35,860 nucleotides of DNA from Chromatiales bacterium. GTDB lineage: Bacteria; Pseudomonadota; Gammaproteobacteria; UBA6429; Thiohalophilaceae. Below are positions 15,829-22,301 of the stretch, one piece after another. Below the pieces are notes generated by a model. That model was not told the origin of the DNA. It ran no database searches and worked only from the letters and a program-made list of their open reading frames with translations. The stretch spans positions 1-35,860 of the forward strand of contig JALSSV010000086.1 in assembly GCA_026984045.1 (NCBI GenBank), given 5' to 3'. A program made the translations under genes and the position numbers. Each line of letters starts with the position of its first letter. The first letter of the stretch is position 1.

Positions 15829-16509
15829 ATGCGAACAGCAGTGCGTCGAGGAACGACCCGTCAGCGGAACCGCAGGCTCCGGTTCGTCTGGTTTCTGCTG
15901 GCCCTGCTCCCCGGTCCGCTGCACGCGGCAGGGGCCCTGGCGCCAGCCCTCGCGGCACTGGAGGAGGGCGATCTCACCGCCGCCATCGACCAGCTCACCT
16001 CGCCAGCCCGGAACGGCGATGCCGCGGCGGCCTACGATCTGGCCATCGCCATCGATCGCCAGGGCGGCGATCCGGAGCAGGTGCGTTTCTGGCTGCGCCA
16101 GGCGGCCCGTCATGGCCTGGTCCAGGCCTACCGGCGCCTCAATGCCCAGGCGGTAAAGCCGGCGCCCCAGGCCCGGGCCCTGGTGCTCGTGACGCCCGAC
16201 GACTGGATCCGCCACCAGAATCCCCGCCATTACACCCTGCAACTGGCCAGCAGCACCAATCGACGCGTCATCGATCGCTACTACCGCGAAAACGGCCTGG
16301 AAGGGCAGGGCGGCTATTACCGCAACCGGCGTGAAGGCCAGGACTGGTACGCCCTGGTGTACGGCGCCTATCCCACCGTGGGCGAGGCCAAGGCAGCCAT
16401 CGGCAATCTTCCCGAGGCCTTGCGCAAGTGGTCCCCCTGGGTGCGTCGTCTGCGCGACATCCAGCGAATCATGCAGCCCCTCGATGCTTCCGCTGCCACC
16501 GGCGGGTGA
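15829..16509 (+). CDS. Exported SPOR-domain protein
   Basis: 226 aa. The start at 15829 is set by GGAG nine bases upstream and gives a basic N-terminus followed by a hydrophobic core (RFVWFLLALLPGPLHAAG), a signal peptide or membrane anchor. The middle is helical and resembles Sel1/TPR-type repeats (LTSPARNGDAAAAYDLAIAI, then FWLRQAARHGLVQAYRRL). The C-terminal 85 residues form a SPOR domain (HYTLQLASSTNRRVIDRYY, then WYALVYGAYPTVGEAKAAI), which binds denuded peptidoglycan at division sites. The role in this organism is unknown. Confidence 0.87.
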   Translation: MRTAVRRGTTRQRNRRLRFVWFLLALLPGPLHAAGALAPALAALEEGDLTAAIDQLTSPARNGDAAAAYDLAIAIDRQGGDPEQVRFWLRQAARHGLVQAYRRLNAQAVKPAPQARALVLVTPDDWIRHQNPRHYTLQLASSTNRRVIDRYYRENGLEGQGGYYRNRREGQDWYALVYGAYPTVGEAKAAIGNLPEALRKWSPWVRRLRDIQRIMQPLDASAATGG

Positions 16510-16544
16510 GGCCACGCCCAACGCCTTCCCAAATCACCTCGATT

Positions 16545-16560
16545 TGTGATACCAATCACA
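16545..16560. promoter_or_regulatory. CRP/Vfr-like binding site, perfect consensus arms
   Basis: TGTGA-N6-TCACA with both five-base arms perfect (TGTGATACCAATCACA). It lies about 190 bases upstream of the Cys-motif/ankyrin gene in an AT-rich gap that contrasts with the surrounding GC-rich DNA. Confidence 0.6.
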
Positions 16561-16579
16561 TCCTGATACCATTCCGTGC

Positions 16580-16601
16580 GTATATGAAATTGGTCATATA
16601 C
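16580..16601. promoter_or_regulatory. Palindromic operator GTATATGA-N6-TCATATAC
   Basis: A perfect inverted repeat with eight-base arms and six-base spacer lies 20 bases downstream of the CRP-like site. It is centred about 40 bases upstream of the start expected from the TATAAT at 16618-16623. The cognate regulator is not known. Confidence 0.55.
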
Positions 16602-16617
16602 TCAGTAACGCATTGAA

Positions 16618-16623
16618 TATAAT
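16618..16623 (+). promoter_or_regulatory. Consensus -10 box TATAAT
   Basis: Perfect TATAAT in the AT-rich gap, with no good -35 hexamer at 16-18 bases. This fits an activator-dependent promoter using the two upstream palindromes. Confidence 0.4.
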
Positions 16624-16656
16624 ACAAAAATAGTATCGAGCCGATTCGGGTGAGAC

Positions 16657-16684
16657 TAAAGTCACACTCCGTCTCTGCCGATAC
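16657..16684 (+). promoter_or_regulatory. Sigma-28-like promoter before the ankyrin gene
   Basis: TAAAGTCA at 16657 and GCCGATAC at 16677-16684. Both boxes match the FliA consensus well (TAAAGTTT and GCCGATAA), but there are 16 instead of 15 bases between TAAA and GCCGAT. The expected start is near 16691, with the ATG at 16749. Confidence 0.45.
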
Positions 16685-16748
16685 ACCATAAAGCCCTCGA
16701 CCGCCAAGCCGGTTGCCGTTGACCCTATTCGACCACGAGAGAGAAACC

Positions 16749-17360
16749 ATGTCCTGCAGCCACTCCTCATCCTGTGAGCTTTATCCCCTGATGGCCATGG
16801 AACCGGCGCTCAAGCTCTGGAAGCAGCACTACTGCGAGGGGAACTTCGAGAAATGCGCCCGTTACGTTCTGTCCACGGAGGGCAAGCCGGTGCCGCTGAC
16901 CCTGCTGCCCAACGGCAAGCAGCTCGCCCCGCGCAGCAAGGACGAAATCAACGCCGCCGCCCTGTTCAACGCCATCCAGAAGCACCGCCTGCCGCTGATC
17001 CGCTCCATGTACAAGACCGGCGTGGCCAAGACCGAAGCCACCATCAGTGACGGCACCACGCCCCTGATGGCCGCCGCCACCCTGGGGCACGTGGACATCG
17101 TCGAATTCCTTCTGGAGCAGAACGCCAACCCCTTCCGCCGCAACAAGGCCGGCCAGACGGCCCTTGAACTGGCCAAAGCCGGTGGCCACGCCGAATGCGT
17201 GGCCCGGCTCGATGCCGCCATGCAGGCCCACAGCCCGGAGGAATACGACAGCCCGGCGCCGCGCGAGGCGAATGCCGGCGATTCGGCCGAGGACAGGGAG
17301 GGGTCGAGCATCGTGTCCTTCCTGCGCAAGCTCAATCCGTTCAAGACGGCCACATCCTGA
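16749..17360 (+). CDS. Cys-motif and ankyrin-repeat protein
   Basis: 203 aa, no signal peptide. The N-terminal 60 residues carry three spaced cysteines, in SSCELYPLMAM, HYCEGNFEKC and KCARYVLS. This module (C-x-YP...W...YC-x-G-x-x-x-x-CARY) recurs in small signalling-type proteins and may bind metal or an Fe-S cluster; that is inference. The second half has two ankyrin repeats (DGTTPLMAAATLGHVDIVEF, then AGQTALELAKAGGHAEC). The tail is acidic and ends in a short basic amphipathic segment (SFLRKLNPFK). The ATG at 16749 has GAGAGA upstream and is preferred over a TTG at 16713. It is 12 bases ahead of the sulfur-carrier genes. Confidence 0.85.
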   Translation: MSCSHSSSCELYPLMAMEPALKLWKQHYCEGNFEKCARYVLSTEGKPVPLTLLPNGKQLAPRSKDEINAAALFNAIQKHRLPLIRSMYKTGVAKTEATISDGTTPLMAAATLGHVDIVEFLLEQNANPFRRNKAGQTALELAKAGGHAECVARLDAAMQAHSPEEYDSPAPREANAGDSAEDREGSSIVSFLRKLNPFKTATS

Positions 17361-17372
17361 GGCCCCGGAGGC

Positions 17373-18014
17373 ATGACGATGACGGAATACTGGCCCTGGT
17401 GGCTCGGCGCCATTGGACTCGGGGGCGTGAGCATCCTCTATCTGCTGCTGATCGGTCGGCTGCTCGGCGTCTCGGGAAGCTGGGCCAAGGTGGTGGCCTG
17501 GAAGGAGAACCGCGAGCAGCTCGAGGCCGCGGAAGCCCTGGTGGAAGACACCGAGGCCATGGAAAACGCCCTCATGGCCGAGACCCTGGCCGAGTTCGGC
17601 GAGGATGCCATTCGTGAGCTGCAGGCAGAATCTGCGACCAACGAAGCCGAACCGGCCGCCACGGCGTCGCTCGACGAGCTGGAATCCACCACACCCTGGA
17701 CGGCGCACCTGGTGTTCCTGCTGAGCATGTTCGTGGGGGCCTTTCTGGTCTCGTGGTTCACCGGCGAGTTCCATCCGCGGCTCGATCTCAGCGATGTCCA
17801 TACGCGGATCTTCGGTTCCCTCTGGGAGGTCTGGCTGGCCCTGCTGGTGGGCGGCATGATGGTCGGCTTCGGGACCCAGATGGCCGGCGGTTGCACCTCC
17901 GGCCACGGTCTGTCGGGCTGTGCACGCCTGTTGCCGGCCAGCCTGCTGGCCACGGCCGTGTTCATGGCCAGCGCCATCTTCCTCTCCCTGCTGATGGAGG
18001 TGATGATCCGATGA
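17373..18014 (+). CDS. YeeE/YedE-family transporter, first half
   Basis: 213 aa membrane protein. The first membrane segment (about 8-28) and a GVSGSW loop are followed by an unusual acidic, Ala/Glu-rich soluble stretch of about 60 residues (45-108). Then come three further membrane segments with the family motif GGCTSGHGLSGC near residue 177. YeeE/YedE proteins move thiosulfate or related sulfur groups, handing them between conserved cysteines. The ATG at 17379 has better spacing from GGAGG than the one at 17373, so two residues may be extra. The stop overlaps the next gene in an ATGA junction; both halves are needed for a full carrier. Confidence 0.85.
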   Translation: MTMTEYWPWWLGAIGLGGVSILYLLLIGRLLGVSGSWAKVVAWKENREQLEAAEALVEDTEAMENALMAETLAEFGEDAIRELQAESATNEAEPAATASLDELESTTPWTAHLVFLLSMFVGAFLVSWFTGEFHPRLDLSDVHTRIFGSLWEVWLALLVGGMMVGFGTQMAGGCTSGHGLSGCARLLPASLLATAVFMASAIFLSLLMEVMIR

Positions 18015-18436
18015 ATACCCGTCGCGTCAAACAGCACCTGGCCTACGGCCTCGTCGGCCTCATCTTCGGCGGTGTGCTCACCCGCATCGGCTTCGCCGAC
18101 TACGACGAGCTGCACAAGATGTTCATCTTCGCCGATCTGCGCATGCTCTATACCTTTGCCGGGGCAGTGGCGCTGACCATGGTGGTCTACCTGGTCCTCA
18201 ACCGCCGGATCCCCAAACAGCACAAGATCATCCAGCCCGGCACCATTCCCGGCAGCATGCTGTTCGGCTTCGGCTGGGCCATCACCGGCGCCTGCCCGAG
18301 CCTGGTGTTCGTGCAGCTCGGCATGGGTGCCCTGCCGGCCGTGTTCACCGGCATCGGGATCTTCATCGGCGTCTGGCTCTATCGCAAGGTCCACGGCCGC
18401 TTCTTCGGCTGGGACACCGGCACCTGCGGCGTCTGA
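18011..18436 (+). CDS. YeeE/YedE-family transporter, second half (DUF6691-like)
   Basis: 141 aa membrane protein with about four hydrophobic segments. It carries the pseudo-symmetric counterparts of the family motifs: GLIFGGVLTRIGFAD near the start and FGWAITGACPSLVFVQLG with the conserved Cys. It starts within the stop codon of the first half (ATGA). Split YeeE/YedE pairs of this size are common in sulfur-oxidising and other Proteobacteria, often beside rhodanese or sulfide genes. No rhodanese is seen here; the neighbour is an ankyrin protein. Confidence 0.87.
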   Translation: MNTRRVKQHLAYGLVGLIFGGVLTRIGFADYDELHKMFIFADLRMLYTFAGAVALTMVVYLVLNRRIPKQHKIIQPGTIPGSMLFGFGWAITGACPSLVFVQLGMGALPAVFTGIGIFIGVWLYRKVHGRFFGWDTGTCGV

Positions 18437-18458
18437 ACCCCGTGCTCCATATCTCCCT

Positions 18459-18530
18459 GCAGGCGCGGCGCAAGCCGCGACCCTGCGCGGCCTGTCCCCG
18501 TCACCCGTAGGAGCGGCGCCCTCGCCGCGA
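18459..18530 (+). repeat. REP-like repeats (two copies)
   Basis: Two copies of the palindrome family of 15066-15231: GCAGGCGCGGCGCAAGCCGC at 18459-18481 and GTAGGAGCGGCGCCCTCGCC at 18507-18530, both in plus orientation. They begin 22 bases downstream of the YeeE/YedE pair. The rest of the 277-base gap (to 18713) holds the promoter below and no other feature. Confidence 0.75.
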
Positions 18531-18657
18531 ATCTGCAGTAGCGGGTGGCGAGGAGCCGATTGCTGGCAAAACCACAAAGCCGTTCCCGGCGACCCGCCCC
18601 CCAGCCACCCGCTACCCGTCCATCCTGGCGAGACCCACGCCTGCCTCGCCACCTCGC

Positions 18658-18687
18658 TTGACACTTCCTCGCCCCCGGGCGTAACTT
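18658..18687 (+). promoter_or_regulatory. Sigma-70 promoter of the DUF883 gene
   Basis: TTGACA at 18658-18663, an 18-base spacer and TAACTT at 18682-18687. The start would be near 18694, only 20 bases ahead of the ATG with GGAGG between. Confidence 0.6.
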
Positions 18688-18713
18688 GCAACGAAGCCAA
18701 GGTGGAGGAAGCC

Positions 18714-19037
18714 ATGAGCACGCGCACCACTTCGCAGGATGAACTGGATGAACTCAGGCAGGCCTTCGAAAGCCTGCGTGCGGACGTCGCGGCACTGAAC
18801 GACAGCCTGCAACAGGTGCTGCAGTCCCGTACGAACGAGGCCGGTGAAACCGGGAACGAAGGCGAGGCAGTCTCCGATCTGGAAGCCCTGCGCCGCAAGG
18901 TCGAGGAACTGCGTGACAGCAGCGAAACGGCAGCCCGTGAACTGGCGCAAGAAGTGGAGGCCCATCCGCTGCTCAGCGTCGGCGTTGCTTTCGGTATCGG
19001 TTACCTGCTGGCCCGGATCACCGGCGCGTTTCGCTAA
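18714..19037 (+). CDS. DUF883 family protein (ElaB/YqjD-like)
   Basis: 107 aa. The N-terminal 80 residues are a charged helix, probably a coiled coil (DELDELRQAFESLRADVAAL). A single C-terminal membrane helix has the family signature PLLSVGVAFGIGYLLARITG. ElaB/YqjD proteins are tail-anchored inner-membrane proteins linked to stationary phase and ribosome binding in E. coli. GGAGG precedes the ATG. The next gene has the YqjE form, as in the E. coli yqjD-yqjE order, but a 268-base repeat element separates them here. Confidence 0.87.
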   Translation: MSTRTTSQDELDELRQAFESLRADVAALNDSLQQVLQSRTNEAGETGNEGEAVSDLEALRRKVEELRDSSETAARELAQEVEAHPLLSVGVAFGIGYLLARITGAFR

Positions 19038-19301
19038 ATGAAAGTTCCAAATACCAGACCATGGTTCATTATGCGTACTGAGCCCTCTGAGACAGAGAGT
19101 CGTTTCGTGACCGTCGGCCGCAGGGACGACGTCCAGGACGGACAAGTGTCGCGTGAGGGCAGGACGCCCGAAGCGACTGCGGCCGTCGAGCCTACATGGA
19201 GGTATTCACGGCGTGTCACGAAACGACTCTCTGTCTCAGAGGGCGGTGTTGGAACCGGGCACGCTTGCCTAAGTGATTCGGTATTTGGAACGTCTATTTA
19301 G
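19034..19301. mobile_element. Nested inverted-repeat element (MITE-like)
   Basis: The outer arms are CTAAAT-N4-GTTCCAAATACC at 19034-19055 and its reverse complement at 19280-19301, matching at 18 of 22 positions. Inside lies a perfect 28-bp inverted repeat (19083-19110 and 19216-19243), and inside that CGGCCGCAG/CTGCGGCCG. The element begins in the stop codon of the DUF883 gene and ends at the Shine-Dalgarno of the next. No transposase is encoded. I see no clear target duplication. It could fold as one long stem in RNA. Confidence 0.7.
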
Positions 19302-19313
19302 GGAGCAGGCAAC

Positions 19314-19592
19314 GTGAAGACCACCATTTCCGATTTCATCATCGCCTTCTTCGATTTGCTCGAAGCCGAGGGGCGGGCCCTGCGCCGCAATGCCATGAAC
19401 GTGGGCTATGGCCTCGGGTTCGTGATGCTGGCCATGCTCGTGGCCGGCGTGGCCGTGGCCTTTCTGCTGTGGGGGATCTATCTGTTGCTGCTCGGCTGGT
19501 TCTCGCCCCCGGTGACCGCGTTGCTCATGTCCCTGCTGGCCCTGTTGCTGGCCCTGCTGCTGCTCGGTGTCGCCCGATGGCTGACCCGCTGA
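19314..19592 (+). CDS. YqjE-like/phage holin-family (DUF1469-type) membrane protein
   Basis: 92 aa from a GTG start, with GGGAG eight bases upstream. An amphipathic N-terminal helix (ISDFIIAFFDLLEAEGRALR) is followed by two strong membrane helices (about 32-56 and 65-88) and a short basic end. It matches the layout of YqjE and Holin-X-type proteins. The end overlaps the next gene by 16 bases. With the DUF883 protein it forms a small membrane module often induced by stress; the function is not defined. Confidence 0.75.
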   Translation: MKTTISDFIIAFFDLLEAEGRALRRNAMNVGYGLGFVMLAMLVAGVAVAFLLWGIYLLLLGWFSPPVTALLMSLLALLLALLLLGVARWLTR

Positions 19593-19927
19593 ATCCCGAT
19601 GAAGCCCGCCAGCGTTTCCTGGCCGTGACCCAGGGGCGGCGCCCGGCGGATCCCACCCTCGACATCGCCACGGCCAAGGCCCGCCTCCGCCAGGCCGATC
19701 CGGGCCTCGACATCGGCCCTGCCCTGCGTCTGCTCGGCGAAGGCCGATGGCGACCCGCTCTGCTGAGCCTGATGCCCTGGCTGCTGGGCGAATCAGGCCG
19801 CGCTTGGTTCGCCCCGTTGCTGTTGCAGCTGGTGGAAGGTTTCCATGTCGTGCTGGCCCTGGTGCGCCGACAGTCGAAGCAGGCCGCCAGCGGGCAGGCG
19901 CAGACATCCTCTCCGTCTGGGGAGTGA
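19577..19927 (+). CDS. Small hypothetical protein of the yqjD/yqjE-like module
   Basis: 116 aa starting inside the yqjE-like gene. The N-terminal 55 residues are polar (NPDEARQRFLAVTQGRRPAD), the middle is hydrophobic (ALLSLMPWLLGESGRAWFAP, then LLLQLVEGFHVVLALV), and a polar tail follows. It occupies the position of YqjK-type proteins in related modules, though I cannot match it to that family by sequence. Translation is probably coupled to the gene before it. Confidence 0.65.
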   Translation: MADPLNPDEARQRFLAVTQGRRPADPTLDIATAKARLRQADPGLDIGPALRLLGEGRWRPALLSLMPWLLGESGRAWFAPLLLQLVEGFHVVLALVRRQSKQAASGQAQTSSPSGE

Positions 19928-20253
19928 ATCCCTCCCCCTTTGCGTCGCAAGCGACGGGCGGTTTTCTCCCGCCCTTGTCGGGCCGTTCGCAACTCGACCT
20001 ACCAACCCCGTTGCACCGCAAACGAAGCCTGCCGGAGGCTGGAATAACGCGGGTCCAATACGCAGGCGGGGATGGCGGACTTGCCTGAAATCAGATCATT
20101 GGAATGTACTGTAATACTGTAATAAAAGGATTTTTTTCCCGTAGTGTCGGAATTTTGGTATAAGCATGTTGCAGTTGTGGCCATGACCGTTTTCTGTATG
20201 CGGTGAGATCCGGGCTGGCGCATTCAGGCAACCGACACAGATGGGTGAGCAGG
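19928..20253 (+). other. Intergenic region before the ECF sigma gene
   Basis: No gene is seen in these 326 bases. Short hairpins lie at its start (CGTCGC-AA-GCGACG, then GGGCGG/CCGCCC), without a T-run. An AT-rich stretch has the 8-base tandem repeat ACTGTAAT-ACTGTAAT at 20108-20123 and a TGGTATAAG box, extended -10-like, near 20157-20164. These are the probable promoter elements of the sigma factor gene. Confidence 0.4.
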
Positions 20254-20802
20254 ATGCGGATGTTCGTTCACAAGAAAAGCGCACGCTGCCGGTTTCTCGG
20301 GTATCTGGATCGGCTGTATGCCTATGCGCTCAGTCTCACGCGGCAACGTGAACGGGCCTGTGATCTGGTACAGAGCTGTGTTCTGCGGGCCCTTTCGGCC
20401 AAGCGGGTCCCCGAAGACGAACCGGCTTACCGTTCCTGGTTGTTCCGCATCCTGCACAATCTCCATCAGGACGAAGTCCGGCGCGAACAACACTCATTCA
20501 TCAGCCTGGACGAGCCGACATCCGGTGCCCGCAAGGATTCGGCCGGCCCCGCCGCGCTCGCTTCCCTGAGCGTCGATTACCGGGAGCAATGGCTGGACGA
20601 ACTGAGCATCGAAGACGCGCTGGAGAATCTCAGTCGGGAACATTGTGAAATCATCATCCTTGTCGATATCCTCGGTTACAGTTACCGGGAAGCCGCCGGC
20701 ATGCTCGGGATTCCCGAGGGAACGGTCATGAGTCGGATCAGTCGCGCCCGCGCCAGGATGCTGGAAAGGCTCGTGGAAGACGAAGCGGATTCCTGCTCAT
20801 AA
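20254..20802 (+). CDS. ECF-family RNA polymerase sigma factor
   Basis: 182 aa. Sigma region 2 covers FLGYLDRLYAYALSLTRQRE and AYRSWLFRILHNLHQDEVRR. Region 4 has ALENLSREHCEIIILVDILG followed by the helix-turn-helix YREAAGMLGIPEGTVMSRIS. There is no region 1.1 or 3. Such factors respond to envelope or oxidative signals and are held by a membrane anti-sigma factor, here the next gene. The ATG at 20254 is supported by GAGCAGG; the ATG at 20260 is a close alternative. Confidence 0.9.
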   Translation: MRMFVHKKSARCRFLGYLDRLYAYALSLTRQRERACDLVQSCVLRALSAKRVPEDEPAYRSWLFRILHNLHQDEVRREQHSFISLDEPTSGARKDSAGPAALASLSVDYREQWLDELSIEDALENLSREHCEIIILVDILGYSYREAAGMLGIPEGTVMSRISRARARMLERLVEDEADSCS

Positions 20803-20844
20803 CCGGCTGTGGCCATGCCCGCCGCGGGCAGGGAAAACGCGGGC

Positions 20845-20876
20845 CCCTTTTCAAGGACGGCGAGTCATGAAAAGGG
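20845..20876 (+). other. Inverted repeat between ECF sigma and anti-sigma genes
   Basis: CCCTTTTCA at 20845-20853 and TGAAAAGGG at 20868-20876, a perfect nine-base stem with a 14-base loop. No T-run follows, so it is not a classic terminator. It could tune the sigma to anti-sigma ratio. Confidence 0.35.
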
Positions 20877-20955
20877 TGAGGTAACCCTCTACATCACGAT
20901 CCGGTGTCGAAAATCGGTGTTTTCAACCACGAAAAACGGAAATCGGGAGCGTTGC

Positions 20956-21762
20956 ATGCATCGATCCAGCCGTTGGGAACAGTTGAATGCGTACCTGGAT
21001 GGAGAACTCCCGCCCCGGGCCAGAGCCGCACTCGAACGGACACTGCGGACGGATCCGGAACTGGCGCGCGAGTTGGCCAGACTGCGGGCCCTGAAAGCCG
21101 GGTTGCGCCGCGTCTCCCGACGCAGAGGCATGGTTGCACGTCGACCCGTCACCCGCAGAAGTCGTCTGTCACCGGCATGGGCTGGCGCCATGGGATGCCT
21201 CTTGTTGCTGCTGGTCATGGCCGTCTGGTGGCGCTGGCCGGTCGAACCCGGGGCCACGGTGCCCGATCACGACGTCTGGCTGGCTGCCCTGAACGCCCAT
21301 GCGGCCTGGAAATCCTCCCTTGTCCAGCCAACCCCGCTCGCCCACGACCACCACCGGGACGGCGAGCGGGTCGATCTGCGTTCCTGGTCGCCGTTCGTTC
21401 CCGACCTCGGCCGGGCGGGTTTTCGTTTCGATGGCATCACGACGACCGAGAGCGGTGAATCGACCGGCCTGCATGTCGGCTATCTTGGGCGCCATGGTTG
21501 CCGGGTCAGTCTGGTGGTCTTCCGGGAGCCGCGTACTTACGACACCCCCTTGCGGCGAACCCGGTTCCAGGCGGTGACGTTCTATGACTGGCATGCCGGA
21601 CACGGTCACTACCTCCTTCTCGGCCCGAGCATGGATCCCCACCGTCTGGCGGGGATCGCCGGGGTCGTCTGGCGCCTGACCCGCGAACGGTCCGGGCTGG
21701 ATGGCCTGGCGACCCGCATGCTCGTGCAGGCCCGTCATCTGAGCCGTCCTTGTACCGCCTGA
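20956..21762 (+). CDS. Membrane anti-sigma factor partner of the ECF sigma
   Basis: 268 aa. The N-terminal cytoplasmic part (WEQLNAYLDGELPPRARAAL) is the usual anti-sigma helical start. It lacks the H-x3-C-x2-C zinc motif, so it is not a ZAS-type redox sensor. A single membrane helix lies at about 76-95 (AMGCLLLLLVMAVWWRW), followed by a periplasmic domain of about 170 residues containing a His-rich patch (LAHDHHRDGE) and HAGHGHYLL. It is co-oriented with the sigma gene, separated by 153 bases with a hairpin. The assignment rests on topology and position. Confidence 0.75.
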   Translation: MHRSSRWEQLNAYLDGELPPRARAALERTLRTDPELARELARLRALKAGLRRVSRRRGMVARRPVTRRSRLSPAWAGAMGCLLLLLVMAVWWRWPVEPGATVPDHDVWLAALNAHAAWKSSLVQPTPLAHDHHRDGERVDLRSWSPFVPDLGRAGFRFDGITTTESGESTGLHVGYLGRHGCRVSLVVFREPRTYDTPLRRTRFQAVTFYDWHAGHGHYLLLGPSMDPHRLAGIAGVVWRLTRERSGLDGLATRMLVQARHLSRPCTA

Positions 21763-22301
21763 AAACCGGCGCGGCAGGAAATCCGCTCCTGGGGGAATAA
21801 ATGCCCCCTCTCCATCGTTTCTTCCCTAACCCGGATATTGCACCCAAGGATTCGATTCTCTGGGTGAAGCTGGCCAGGCAGGGTGGGTGATCGCCCGAAA
21901 ACCATCGCCATGGTGTAGGGGAGATCGGTCAAGATGCGCCGCCAGATTCGTCCTGTAATCGAACAGGCGCACAACGTGACGCGCCATCCCGGGTTTCGAA
22001 GGTGGACTGGATTCGCAACATCGCGAATCGGCCCATCGAGGTCAGCCGCCGTGGTGCAATGTCCGGGGACGCAGGCTGTTGAAAAACGCCGTTTTTCGGC
22101 CGCCTGCGTGCAATGCAGGGAGGCATCGCCATTTTCAATCCGGTGTCCGCATCAGGGCACGAGCGGTCTGTCCGGCTCACCGGCACGGCCCTCGCCCCGC
22201 GGCTTCGGGATCCGGGCGCGAGATCCGGAATACGTGGCACGGCCGCAATTCGTGACCGGTGCCATGGCAATCCACCGTTGCGAACGTTGTGGGAGGAAAA
22301 T
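21763..22301 (+). other. Intergenic region with hairpins, no gene seen
   Basis: These 539 bases hold no convincing gene. GGGGGAATAAATGCCCCC at about 21793-21810 is a short hairpin after the anti-sigma gene and may end its transcript weakly. A longer interrupted stem, ACGCAGGC...GCCTGCGT around GAAAAACG/CGTTTTTC, lies at about 22069-22110 and resembles insertion-sequence ends or a bacterial interspersed repeat. The YeiH-like gene follows with GGGAGGAAA as ribosome-binding site. Confidence 0.4.

Noticed and set aside
19038-19301. 87-codon ORF inside the nested repeat element
   Set aside because: Its codons follow the inverted repeats and there is no ribosome site; the sequence is explained by the repeat structure.
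22186-22250. TGGCACGGCCG near 22235 as a sigma-54 promoter for the YeiH-like gene
   Set aside because: The -12 TTGC element is missing at the required spacing.
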